DNA from: Cephalopachus bancanus
Lineage: Eukaryota; Chordata; Mammalia; Primates; Tarsiidae
Length of the DNA stretch: 64,000 bases
Direction: 5' to 3'
Assembly (NCBI GenBank): GCA_027257055.1
Contig: JAPVLO010000520.1
Location: 682,001-746,000 of the forward strand
Numbering within the stretch: position 1 is the stretch's first letter; every line of letters begins with the position of its first letter. The translations under genes were made by a program, and so were the position numbers. The notes beneath the pieces are model-generated. The model ran no database searches. It saw only the letters and a program-made list of their open reading frames with translations, and had not been told where the DNA came from. Of the stretch, positions 47,430-58,869 are shown one piece after another.

Positions 47430-48632
47430 CTATTTTTTATACTCAATATTTTTTATTATGATATTGTGGGGTACATTTAAGGGTTAGGTATACAAATATG
47501 CTTCGTTGATAAATATGACAAATATGCCTTGTTGATAAGAGGTGTCTCCCCATCCCCAGACAGATGTTTACTACCATTAATCCCATCTCCCTTCCCCTGC
47601 CCACCCATAGTTTCCCACAACTGTCAGTCATTTTCTTATGGTAATACGTTGGATGATCAAGGTCCACTATATGAGTGAGAACATGTGATACTCAGATCTT
47701 TGTTTCTGTGAGAGGCCACTCAGTATTATAGACTCTAGTTCCATCCAGGTTGCTGCAAAATTCATGATTTTGTTCTTTTTTATGGCTGCATATATTCCAT
47801 CGTGTATATGTACCACATTTTTTTAATCCAGTCCTCTTTTGATGAACAGCATGGTTGGTTCCAGGTTCTTGCTATTGTGAACAATGCTGTGGTAAACATT
47901 CGTGTGGAGGTATCTTTTTGATAGAGTGATTTGAGTTCTTCAGGGTATACTCCCAGTAGGGGGATTGCGGGGTCGTATGGGAGGTTGATATTTAGAGCTT
48001 TTAGGAATTGCCACACTGCTTTCCACAGAGGTTGCACTAGTTTACACGCCCACCAACAGTATAGAAGTGTTCCCTTTTTGCCACACCCTCTCCAGCAACT
48101 GTTATTTTTTGAGTTGTTGATAATTGCCATTCTGAGTGGAGTTAGGTGGTATTTCAGTGTGGTTTTGATTTGCATCTCCCTGATGATTAGTGAGGTTGAA
48201 CATTTCTTCATGTGTCTGTTGGCTGCTCGGATGTCTTCTTTGTGAAGTGTCTGTTCATATCTTTTGCCCATGCGGAAGATTGAAACAGGACCCCTATTTA
48301 TCCCCATACACAAAAATTAACTACAAATGGATCAGAGACCTAAATGTAAAACCTTAAAACATAAGAACCTTAGAAAATGAAGGACATACCCTCATGGAAA
48401 TTGGAACTGACATCCAATTCCTGAACAAAATCCGAAACCCACAGGCCATAAGAGATAGGATAGACAAGTGGGACCTCATTAAACTGACGAGCTTCTGCAA
48501 AGCCAAAGAAACCATCAAGAGAGCAGGGAGACAGCCTACAGACTGGGAAAAAGTATTTGCCAACTCCAGGTCTGACAAAGGCCTAACATTTTGGATCTAC
48601 AAGGAACTCAAACATGCTGAAAAGAAAAAAAA
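47430..48632 (-). mobile_element. 5'-inverted (twin-primed) L1 insertion
   Basis: 47430-48270 is the L1 3' end on the minus strand. From about 48271 to 48632 adjacent L1 sequence runs on the plus strand. The two parts match positions 54541-55340 and 54190-54513 of the L1 at 49426, so only about 28 bp were lost at the inversion point. GAAATTAAA flanks it at 47421-47429 and 48633-48641. Confidence 0.92.
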
Positions 48633-48989
48633 GAAATTAAATTTTCAATTCTCTGGCCTAAATGCTGACAAGTGAGAAGTCTGGCTTTTATGTTAAGTTC
48701 ATGTTTAATTTTCAAAGAAATTGCCATACTGTTTTTGAAAGTGGCTGAACCATTTTGCATTTAGCAGCAGTATATGAGTGATCTAGTTTTTCCACATCTT
48801 TTCCAGTATTTGATGTCATCATTAGTTTTACTTCCACTGTTCTAACATGAGCATAGTGATACTTCATCATGGTATTAATTTGTATTTCTCTGATATCTGG
48901 TGATGGTGAAGATATTTTTGTGAGCTCATTTGCCATCTGTATATGAGGGGAAACCCCAAATCCTGAAATCTATTTATAAAAAATTGTAT

Positions 48990-49412
48990 ATTTATTCTTA
49001 CATGTTTAAACTTCAGTCACATTTAAAGTATGCTCCGTTTATATAATACACCTATTGGGATTTTTTTTCCCCACTGCTCAAGAGATTTTCATCTTGTCAA
49101 TTTCAATGCCTTTTAGAGTTTCTGTTGTTTTTTTGCTTTTGTTTTCACCTCTTCCACATCAGCAAAATATTTCCTTTTGAGGACATTTTTTTTCATCAGG
49201 AGAAACAACAACCAAAAAGTTGCTCGAAGCTAGATTGGGTTGAATAGGAAGGGTATGGCATGGAGGTCATGCTGGTTTTGGTCAAAAACTACTGAACACT
49301 CAGTGGTGTGGGCAGGTGCATTGTCATGGTGGAAGAGCCAGTTACTTGTTTGCCACAACTCAGGATGTTTCTTCTGCAAATTGTGATATAACCATCTCAA
49401 AATTTCCAGATA
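48990..49412 (-). pseudogene. mariner transposase C-terminal fragment
   Basis: The minus strand encodes WLFHHDNAPAHT, the mariner signature with the catalytic Asp of the DDD triad. It is followed by decayed KRKYFADVEEV and FEQW-like text. The N-terminal DNA-binding domain is absent and stops are present. Confidence 0.88.
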
Positions 49413-49425
49413 AAAACTTTGGTTG

Positions 49426-50313
49426 GAAGGAGCAACCTGAAGATGGCGACCGCATAGATGGATCCCTGAGATTCTCCAAACGTGAGTTTCCCAAAAAGAC
49501 TATTACTTTTCTTCCTGCACCCCCCCACCCACCTCCAGCCACACTGGTATGAGGCTTGGGGACTTTTGGTCCCACGAAGGGCCAGACATTGCCGCCGGAC
49601 CACGGCTGCTCCACTATATGTGATTCCGGCTGGCTGTGGAATTCCAAATCTCGGATTCCAGCTCCATCCCCGGCCACATCGTGGAGACCAGCACCCAGTG
49701 CGAAGCTGCCAGTCACGCAGGGAGTCTCTGAGCGCCCGCCCCTTGGAGATACTGGTCCCATTTCTGGCTAAAGTGCCCCGGGAGGGACCTAGAGCCACCA
49801 CCTGCCCTCTGGAGCTATGGAGATCGGAAGCCCCTGACCCACCCTGGCTGAGGCACTCAGCATGCATGACCACAAGCCTGTGTAAGGGAGCAGATCCCCA
49901 AGCTGGCATAAGGTGCCGATTGCAGGCTTCCACCTCCAGAGGAGGAAACACCTGACCCTGTCCTCCACCCCAGCCGGCTGGAGGCACCCCAGATCCAGCA
50001 CCCAGCTGTGAAGCTGGTCCCACCTAGAGACCCACAGAAGCCCCCTAAAAGTGAAAGTAAAACCACCACCTCCGCCATTTTCAAGGTATATTTACATTGC
50101 ATCACCCTGCCCACCTAGCAGAGCCTCCACCTCGGTTCCCACGTGAAGTCATTAACAGGAGACAAAGCCCCTCCCCTACGCTGAATAGAGACTAGTGTCA
50201 TAGATCTCCTAGGCAACAAGCTAACTGCCTGCAATAGAAACAGAGGAGAGAGGCTGGAGATTAGATCTCAGGAACTTGATTCACTAAGGGACCAGAGAGA
50301 AAAATCTACACAA
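49426..50313 (+). promoter_or_regulatory. L1 number 2 5' UTR / internal promoter
   Basis: A CpG-bearing 5' UTR of about 890 bp. AAGATGGCG at 49440-49448 fits a YY1 site close to the element start, as known for primate L1 promoters. Long frames on both strands here are not considered genes. Confidence 0.75.
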
Positions 50314-51280
50314 ATGAAGAAAAACCAAAAGAAGAATATGGGTCTCTCCCAGACTCCTGGGAGGGCAGACACTGAGAAAACTGACTTTGGAATGCAAACA
50401 ATGAAGAGCCCCGCCCAGAATGAATGGTCTCAAAATACAACCTTAGACATTGAGACATTAATGGAGAGATTAAAAAGAATTGAAGAGACTCAAGACAAAC
50501 TAGAAAGGAGCTGATATCTGAGATAACAGTAATAAAGAATACTGTGAATGATTAAACAATAAACTGACAAGCATCGAAAGCAGAATTACCCAAGCAGAAG
50601 AAAGAATCTCAGAGCTTGAGGACCAAAATATAGAAATAACCCAAACTCTCAAAAACACAGAAAACAAGCTCAAAAAGACAGAAAAAAACCTTTAAGAGAT
50701 GAGCGATTACCTCTAGAGGCCTAACCTAAGAATAATTGGTCTGCCTGAGGCAGAAAGAGAGACAGAGACCACATTGGAACAAACCTTCCTTGAGATCATT
50801 CAAGAAAACTTCCCTTATCTAATCAATGATGCAAAAACTCAAACACAAGAGATCCAGAGAAGCCCTGCAAGACAACAAATGAGAAAACCAACTCCTAGAC
50901 ACATAATAATTCGCCTAAACAAAGTAGGCATAAAAGAAAAAAACCTAAAGGCAGCAAGAGAAAAAGGTCAAATTACCTACCATGGAAAACCAATTAGAAT
51001 AGCAGCAGATTTATCTACAGAAACGCTGCAGGCTAGGAGAGCTTGGAGCCCTATCTTCAAAGTCCTAAAAGATAAACAATTTCAACCAAGAATAACCTAC
51101 CCTGCCAGATTAAGCTTCATCAGTGAGGGAGAATTAAAATCTTTCCCAGATATCCAATCCCTAAGAACCTACACTGCCACCAAACCACCTCTACATGAAA
51201 CACTTAAGAAAGTACTAAACATAGAAGAAAAGGGTAAAAAAAGAGCAACATTTTTCACAAGAGTACAGGAAAAAGAATAA
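50314..51280 (+). pseudogene. L1 ORF1 (RNA-binding chaperone), disrupted
   Basis: The start ATG at 50314 opens 66 codons ending at 50514. A coiled coil (ISELEDQNIEITQ) follows after stops, then an intact 168-codon C-terminal part (50774-51280) with the RRM and C-terminal domain (RPNLRIIGLPEAE, then RIAADLSTETLQARRA). ORF1p normally trimerises and coats L1 RNA. At least three stops or frameshifts lie in the first half. Confidence 0.9.
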
Positions 51281-51363
51281 AATACATATGAACTAACCCC
51301 AAAAACAAAAGAAAGACAATAAACCAAGTGGAAGAACAACTCTAAAAGAACTGTATGTTAGGG

Positions 51364-54300
51364 ATGAACTCTCACATTTCAATAATTAGCCTGAATGTGA
51401 ATGGACTAAATGCACCACTGAAAAGACATAGAATGGCAAAATGAATAAAATATCACTAGGCAACCATATACTGCCTTCAAGAGACCCATCTCACTAGAAA
51501 GGACATGCACAGACTCAAAGTAAGAGGATGGGAAACAAATTTCCAAGTGAATGGAACACAAAAGAAAGGCAGAGTCGGAATCCTAATTTCAGACAAAATA
51601 CCATTTAGGCTATCAAAAATTAAAAAAGATACAGAGGGCCACTACATAATGATAAAAGGCTCACTCCATCAACAAGAAATATCTATCCTAAATATATATG
51701 CACCTAATATAGGTACACCAACTTTTACAAAGCAACTCCTAGGAAAACTAAAGAAAGATATTGATTCTAACACCATCATAACCGGGGACTTCAATACCCC
51801 ACTCACAATCCTCAACAGATCATCGGGACAAAAAATCAGCAACGAGATTCAGAACCTCAATGTGACTCTGGATCAAATGGACTTAATTGATACCTACAGA
51901 ACACTCCATCCAAAGACCAGAGAATACACATTCTACTCATCACCGCATGGGACATATTCCAAGATCGACCACATTCTCGGCCATAAATCAAGCATAAGCC
52001 AATTTAAAAAGACCGAAATTCTACCATGCACTTTCTTGGACCACAGTGGAACAAAAATAAACATTGACACCAACAAGGTCCCCCCAAAACCCACAAAGAC
52101 ATGGACACTAAACAGCATGATGCTAAACAACTCTTGGATCAATGATGAAATCGAAATGGAGATCAAAAGATACCTGGAAACAAATGAAAATGAAGAAACA
52201 TCTTACCAAAATCTCTGGGACGCCTTAAAAGCTGTAGTAAGAGGGGAATTTATATCCCTACAAACACACATGAAGAAATTGGAAGGAGCACAAATTAATA
52301 GCCTAACAAGCCACCTAAAGAAGCTGGAAAAGCAAGATCACAAAAACCCTAATTTCAGCAGAAGAATCCAGATCACCAAAATAAAAGCCCAAATCCAGGA
52401 CATAGAAGACAAAAAGACAATACAAACAATCAATGAAACAAAAAGCTGGTTCTTCAAAAGGATAAACAAGATCAATGGTCCCCTAGGTAGACTGACCAAG
52501 AAAAAGAAAGAAAAAACCCAAATAAGCACAATCAGAAACACAAAAGAGGAAGTCACATCTGACCCTAAAGAAATACAAAAGATCATCAGAGACTACTATG
52601 TACACTTGTATGGAAACAAACTTGAAAACAAGGAAATGGAGGACTTTCTGTCATCACACAACCTGCCTAGGTTGAAACAAGAAGAAATTGAGACCCTAAA
52701 TAGACCAATAACAATCAAGGAAATTGACTATGTAATAAGAAAACTACCTACAAAAAAAAGCCCCGGACCAGATGGCTTTCCAGCAGAATTCTACAAGACA
52801 TTTAAGGAGGAACTGATTCCAATCCTACTGAAGCAATTTCAGGTGACTGAGAAAGATGGAGCCCTCCCCAAATCATTTTATGAAGCTGACATCACATTGT
52901 TACACAAGCCCGGTAAAGATCCAACAAAAAAAGAGAACTACAGGCCAATATCTTTGATGAACATAGACGCTAAAATTCTCAACAAGATCCTAGCAAACCG
53001 GATTCAACAACACATCTCAAAAATCATTCATTATGACCAAGTAGGATTCATCCCTGAGACGCAAGTCTGGTTCAACATTCGTAAAACAATAAATGTAATT
53101 AAATACATCAACAGATATCAAAACAAAAACCACATCATTATATCATTAGATGCAGAAAAAGCTTTTGATAAAATCCAGCACCCCTTCTTGATAAAAACCC
53201 TTGAACATCTAGGCATACAGAGAACATACCTCAAAGTAGTAAAAGCCATCTATGAGAAACCCACAGCCAGTTTACTCCTAAACGGACAAAAATTGGAACC
53301 ATTTCCCCTGAAAACTGGAAGAAGACAAGGATGCCCACTCTCACCCCTCCTGTTCAATATAGTATTGGAAGTCCTGGCTAGAGTGATCAGAGATGAGAAG
53401 GCGATCAGGGGTATCCAAATAGGAAAAGAGGAAGTCAAATTACCTCTCTTTGCAGATGACATGATTGTATACCTTGAAAACCCAAGAGAATCTGTCAAAA
53501 ACCTCCTTACACTGATAAAGGCCTTTGGCAAAGTCTCAGGATATAAAATAAATGTGCAAAAGACAATCGTATTTCTTTACACCAATATTAAACAAACAGA
53601 AACCCAAATAAGAAGCACAATTCCATTCAAAATAGCCACACACACAAAAAAGAAATACCCTGGCGTCTTCCTAACCAGAGACGTGAAAGACCTTTACAAT
53701 GAAAACTACAAAACTGCTCAAAGAAATCAAAGATGACACAAACAAGTGGAAAAATATCCCATGCTCATGGATTGGAAGAATCAACATTGTGAAGATGTCC
53801 ATCTTACCTAAGGAAATCTAAAGATTTAATGCAATACACATCAAATCACCAGCAACATTCTTCTCAGACCTAGAAAAAACAACACAGGAATTCATATGGA
53901 AACACAAACGACCAAGAATTGCCAGAACAATCCTCAGCAAAAAAAAACCAAAGCAGGTGGTACCACATTACCAGACTTCAAACTTTACTATAAAGCTACA
54001 ATCATCAAAACACCTTGGTGTTGGTATAGGAACAGGCATATAGACCAATGGAATAGAATTGAGATTCCAGAGGCAAGACCTCAATTTCTCAACCAACTCA
54101 TCTTCGACAAAGCCTCCACCACCTACCACTGGGGAGAGGAGAACCTATTCAGTAAATGGTGCTGGAAAAACTGGCTGACCACATGCAGAAGATTGAAACA
54201 GGACCCCTATCTATCCCCATACACAAAAATTAACTCCAAATGGATCAGGGACCTAAATATAAAACCTCAAACCATAAGAACCTTAGAAAATGAAGGACTA

Positions 54301-55127
54301 CCCTCATGGAAATTGGAACTGGCATCCAATTCCTGAACAAACCTCGAAACCCACAAGCCATAAGGGATAAGATAGACAAGTGGGACCTCATTAAACTGAC
54401 AAGCTTCTTCAAAGCCAAAGAAACCATCAAGAGAGCAGGAAGACAGCTTACAGACTGGGAAAAAGTATCATCCTGGATATACAAGGAACTCAAATGTGCT
54501 GAAAAGAAAAAAGCAAAGAACCCCATTATAAAGTGTGCAAAAGATATGAACAGACACTTCACAAAGGAAGACATCCGAGCAGCCAACAGACACATGAAGA
54601 AATGCTCAACCTCATTAATCATCAGGGAGATGCAAATCAAAACCACACTGAGATACCACCTAATGGCAATTATCAACAACTCAAAAAATAACAACTGCTG
54701 AAGAGGGTGTGGTGAAAAGGGAACACTTCTACACTGTTGGTGGGGGTGTAAACTAGTGCAACCTCTGTGGAAAGCAGTGTGGCGATTCCTAAAAGCTCTA
54801 AACATCAACCTCCCATATGACCCTGCAATCTCCCTACTGGGAATATACCCTGAAGAACTCAAATCACTCTATAAAAAAGATACCTCCACACGAATATTTA
54901 TTGCAGCATTGTTCACAATAGCAAGAACAAGGAACCAACCACGCTGTCCATCAAAAGAGAACTGGATTAAAAAAATGTGGTACATATACACGGTGGACTA
55001 CTATGCAGCCATAAAAAAGAACAAAATCATGAATTTTGCAGCAACCTGGATGGAGCTAGAGTCTATAATACTAAGTGACCTCTCACAGAAACAAAGATCT
55101 GAGTACCACATATTCTCACTCATATAG
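51364..55127 (+). pseudogene. L1 ORF2 (endonuclease and reverse transcriptase), disrupted
   Basis: ATG 51364 opens SLNVNGLNAPLKRH. Two in-frame stops follow, at 51442-51444 and 51457-51459. Then 743 codons are open from 51505 to 53736, including the endonuclease motifs [16 protein letters not shown] and DHSG and the RT catalytic FADD at 53449-53460. A frameshift near 53715 and later breaks separate the C-terminal part, which ends in YHIFSLI at 55127. The whole spans about 3.76 kb, near the normal 3.8 kb. Confidence 0.93.
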
Positions 55128-57060
55128 TGGACCTTGATCATCCAATGCACTACTATAAGAAAATGACTGACAGTGTTGGGAAACTATGGGGGGGAGATGG
55201 GACTAATGGTAGCAAACATCTGTCTGGAGATGGAGAGACACCAATTATCAACAAGGGGGCCTGAATGAAGCATATTTGTATACCTAACCCTTGATGTACT
55301 CCACAATATCAAAATAAAAAATATCGATTATAATAAAAACAAAAAACAAAAACCCAAAACTTTGGTTGATTGTTTGATCCAGAGGAATAAATTTCAAGTA
55401 TATTGCAAGGAACCTGCCCTCCAAAATATAATTTTGGGATTTTTTTTTTTGGTCCCCCCTCATATCCTCTTTTGTCAAATTTTTATTCTTGTTTTTGGTT
55501 TGTTTTCTACATGGGTTTTTTGATTGTTTATTATTAAGTTTTGAGAGTTACTTTGTCTTTTAAATGTGAATCTTTTGTTGGATACATGATTTAGAAATAT
55601 TTTTTCTCAGTTCATAACTCTATTTTGATGCCTTTCATAGGGTCTTTCACAGATCAAAATCTATTAATTTCACTTATGTCCTATTTATTTATTGGACTGT
55701 GAATTTGATATCAAATCATTTTGCCTAGCCCTAGATTCCAAACATTTTCTCCTATGATATTTCCTCAAAGTATTAAAGTTTTACAATTTATATTTAAACC
55801 TGTGCCTTATTTTCAGTTAAATTTTATATTGTGTGTGAGATTTTGGTCAAGGTTCATTATTATTATTGTTATTGTTGTTGTTTGCTTATAGATGTCCAAT
55901 TGCTTCAACATTTTTTGTTGAAAAGTCTACACTTCTTCCATTAAATTTGTTTTGTTCTATTATAAAAAATCAGTTTAGTATATATGTGTGCATTTATTTA
56001 GGAGTTCTACTTTCTGTTTTATTAATATATGTGTCCACACTTCTGCAACAGCCACATGGACATGATTTCTGTAGTTATGTTTTAAAGTCAATGTCACCTG
56101 ACGCGATTCCTTTTATTTTATTATACTTATCAAGTTTGTTTTAGCTATCCTAAGTTTTGTGCATTTTCATATACATTTTATAATAAGATTCTTTATAACT
56201 ATGTAAATCTTGTTGGGATTTTGATAGAAATTGCTTTAAGCATATAGGCCCATTTGGGGAAAATTGACATGCTTACTATGTTGAGTTTTAAAATCTATGG
56301 ACATATTTAATTTTCCTTAATATGGTTCTGATTTGTTTCATCAGCATTTTGAAATGTTCAGGATACATGTCTTGTGTATGTTTTGTTAGATGTATACAAA
56401 GCAATTTTATGTTCTTTAAAGCATTTGTAAATGATATTGTGCTTTTCATTGCAGTTTCCACATTTCTGCTGTCAGCACATACAAGTGTAATTGATTTCTG
56501 TGTGTTGACCTTGTATCCCATCAATTTGCTGAACTTATGTATTAACTCTAGAAATTTGTTTTTGTAAAGTCCTCAGAATATTTTATGCAGACAATCATGT
56601 CATCTGAAAATTTCCTAAGGAAGTTTTCAACTATTGTTTGTTCAAATACTTGTTCAACCCACTTTCTCTCGCTTCTTTCTGAAACCGTATGCTGCAAATG
56701 TTAGCTTTTTTGTTATGTTTCTAAATTCTCTAAACTGTGATTTTTTTTCAGTCTATTCCTTGTGTTGGTCACATTGGGTAAATTCTATTGATATATCCTT
56801 AAGTTCACTGATTCTGTCTTCTGTCATCTTTATTCTGCCTATTGATCCCATTTAGCAATTTTTATTTTGGTTTTTATATTTTGGAGTTCTGTAATTTCTC
56901 CTTTTTAAATGTAACTTATTTCTTTACTGAGATTTTCAATGTTTTCATTCATTTCCAGAGAATGTGTGATTGCTTGTTTAAGTATTTATATGTTGATGAC
57001 TTCAAAATCTTGTCAGATATTTCCAACATCTTATTCACTTTAGTGTTGATGTCTGGATGA

Positions 57061-57591
57061 TGCCAGGTGGGGTGCAGTGTAGTTGCTCCATGGGTTCTTT
57101 GAAGAAATTTCAAAGAATGAGTCCAAATTACAGTGTAAGAAAGAATTTTTTAGAAAGAAAAGAGGCACACTCAAGGAAGGCATGAGTGCCTTAAGAGAAA
57201 GGTTGTGTGCTTGCCTTCAACAAGAAGCTTTACATACTTTTACAGTGATGATTAAACAAACCATGAGGCAAGAGCAGAGAGCTGCAAGTATCTGGTCACA
57301 AGTTTTGATTACCATCTCTCAACCTTTCAAAGTCACACGGACATCTAAATAATGGAAGCTACTGTCTAGCTAAATTTTAGCTTTTCTTAGAACATCACAC
57401 TTGTGTTTTGGGTAATTTCTTATTGCTTCTGTGATTTACTCACTGGTAGCTACACATTCCAGTCTACAAGGTGGTCAGGTCTCATATGTCTGGATGATCA
57501 GGTGAAGGTCATATACAGGTAAGAAAGATTTCTGAACACTTAACCTGTTTTAAATTAGACCTACAAAAGAAAACCTGTCTAACTACTTTTT
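57061..57591. other. unassigned
   Basis: No gene. Some text ('aagaattttttagaaagaaa') is LTR-like, but I cannot name a family. Confidence 0.35.
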
Positions 57592-57915
57592 GGGGGGGGG
57601 TTGTTTTTGTTTGTTTGTTTGTTTGTTTTGTTTGTTTTGAGTTGGAGTCTCACTCTGTCGCCCAGACTGGAGTGCAGTGGTCGCTCCCGGCCACCACAGC
57701 CTCGACCTGCTGGGCTCCGGCAATCTTTCGGCCTCAGCCTTCCAAGTAGCTGGGACAACAGGCGCGCGCTACCACGCCCAGCTAATTTTTGATTTATTGT
57801 AGAGATGAGGTCTTGCCAAGTTGCCCAGGCGGGTCTCGAACCCACGGGCTCAGGCAATCCACTCACCTCAGCCTCCCAAAGGCACAAGATTACAGGCTGA
57901 GCCACCGAGCCCAGC
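57592..57915 (-). mobile_element. Alu, lineage-specific type, full-length
   Basis: The tail is (GTTT)n plus a G run. The dimer is complete. 'ctgtctaactacttttt' and 'ctgtctaaactttt' form the target duplication. Confidence 0.95.
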
Positions 57916-58869
57916 TCTGTCTAAACTTTTAAACTATGTTGGCTATGCCTGACTCATGTAGATTGTCTTTTATTATCTAGTATGTGATTGTCTTGGTTCT
58001 TGGTGTGGTGATTTTCTATTGCATACTGGATCTAAGAAACCACATTGTGAGACTGTAATTAAGCTCTATTCAATCTTCTTTTTCTTTTTCTTTTTTTGCC
58101 AGTCTCAGGTGTAACACAAATCCATACGGATTATATATTCAGATTCCTGTTCTGTTCTGATACTATTCTAGCAGTTGACTCACCTTGCCTCTTTTTAGAT
58201 GGCTGGGCTGAGAGCTGAACTCTAGCCCCAGCCCCACTGAACCCTTTTCAATAAAAAGGGACACCAATTCACAACACTTAGTTGCACAAGAGTAGGGGTA
58301 TGGCCTTAGTTCTCTGATGGGCTGGCATTAGTGAAAGAATTGGATGATTGACTCAATAACTCGTTGCTGCATGATGAGGGGCAGAAGCCTATCTCTCTAC
58401 TGGTCTTTGAAAACATCAGGGAAAGAAGGGGGAAAACAGAATGCCAAGGAATCTTGCCTCCCACCACCTGGTTCCATTTTGGTGGTGGGTGGAGAGGAGG
58501 CCCAGCTGTGAATAGGGTTTAGCTCCCAACCCTATTTTTTGTTTTTTGTGAGGGAAAACGTCAACTAGCATCACTTCATATCACTTTATTGAGGTTGGAT
58601 GACTGTGGAGGTTCAATTTTCCATTGGTCACCACTGACACCAGACATGGGGGAAAATGGAATGCTTTCTAGTCCCAACCTGCACTGCCTTGTTCAGTATT
58701 ATTGATGTTGGGTAGAGGTGACAACTTATCTTGTTGCTGGACCCCACTGACACTGCCCTGACTGGTGAATTGAATCATCATCATCTGCTTCAGAGATGCA
58801 AAATAAAAGATCGCTTCCTTCATGATCTCTGAAACCCCAAGAATGGGAGATAAGCTTTTCCTTTTTTAT
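57916..58869. other. unassigned
   Basis: Moderately GC-rich text ('ccaccacctggttccatttt') looks like an ancient interspersed repeat. The family is not recognised, and there is no coding evidence. Confidence 0.35.

Larger units (their letters stand above)
49426..55355 (+). mobile_element. L1 number 2: full-length, 5.93 kb, inserted in the mariner
   Basis: A perfect 13-bp target duplication AAAACTTTGGTTG occurs at 49413-49425 and 55356-55368. The order is a GC-rich 5' UTR (49426-50313), ORF1, ORF2, and a 3' UTR ending in an A-rich tail. It is the youngest and most complete L1 here, but both ORFs carry disabling changes. Confidence 0.95.
48944..55462 (-). mobile_element. mariner transposon (TcMar), internally deleted, split by an L1
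   Basis: The ends are TGAGGGG (48944) and CCCCTCA (55462), with TA duplicated at 48942-48943 and 55463-55464. Without the L1 it is about 580 bp, so more than half of a standard 1.3-kb mariner is missing, mainly the N-terminal half of the transposase gene. Confidence 0.88.
46440..57060 (-). mobile_element. old L1 (L1MA/MB-like) host of a nested insertion stack
   Basis: The 3' UTR begins near 46470 ('tattttgagatacattcaca') and ORF2 text continues to about 57060 on the minus strand. Removing 47430-48641 and 48944-55464 restores a continuous L1: 'gtttctgtgtgaaattaaa' joins 'ttttcaattctctggcc', and 'gccatctgta' joins 'tatcctcttttgtcaa'. All frames are broken. Confidence 0.85.

Noticed and set aside
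49397..50023. 208-codon minus-strand frame
   Set aside because: It lies antisense in the GC-rich L1 5' UTR and crosses the L1 boundary into the mariner. No domain was recognised.
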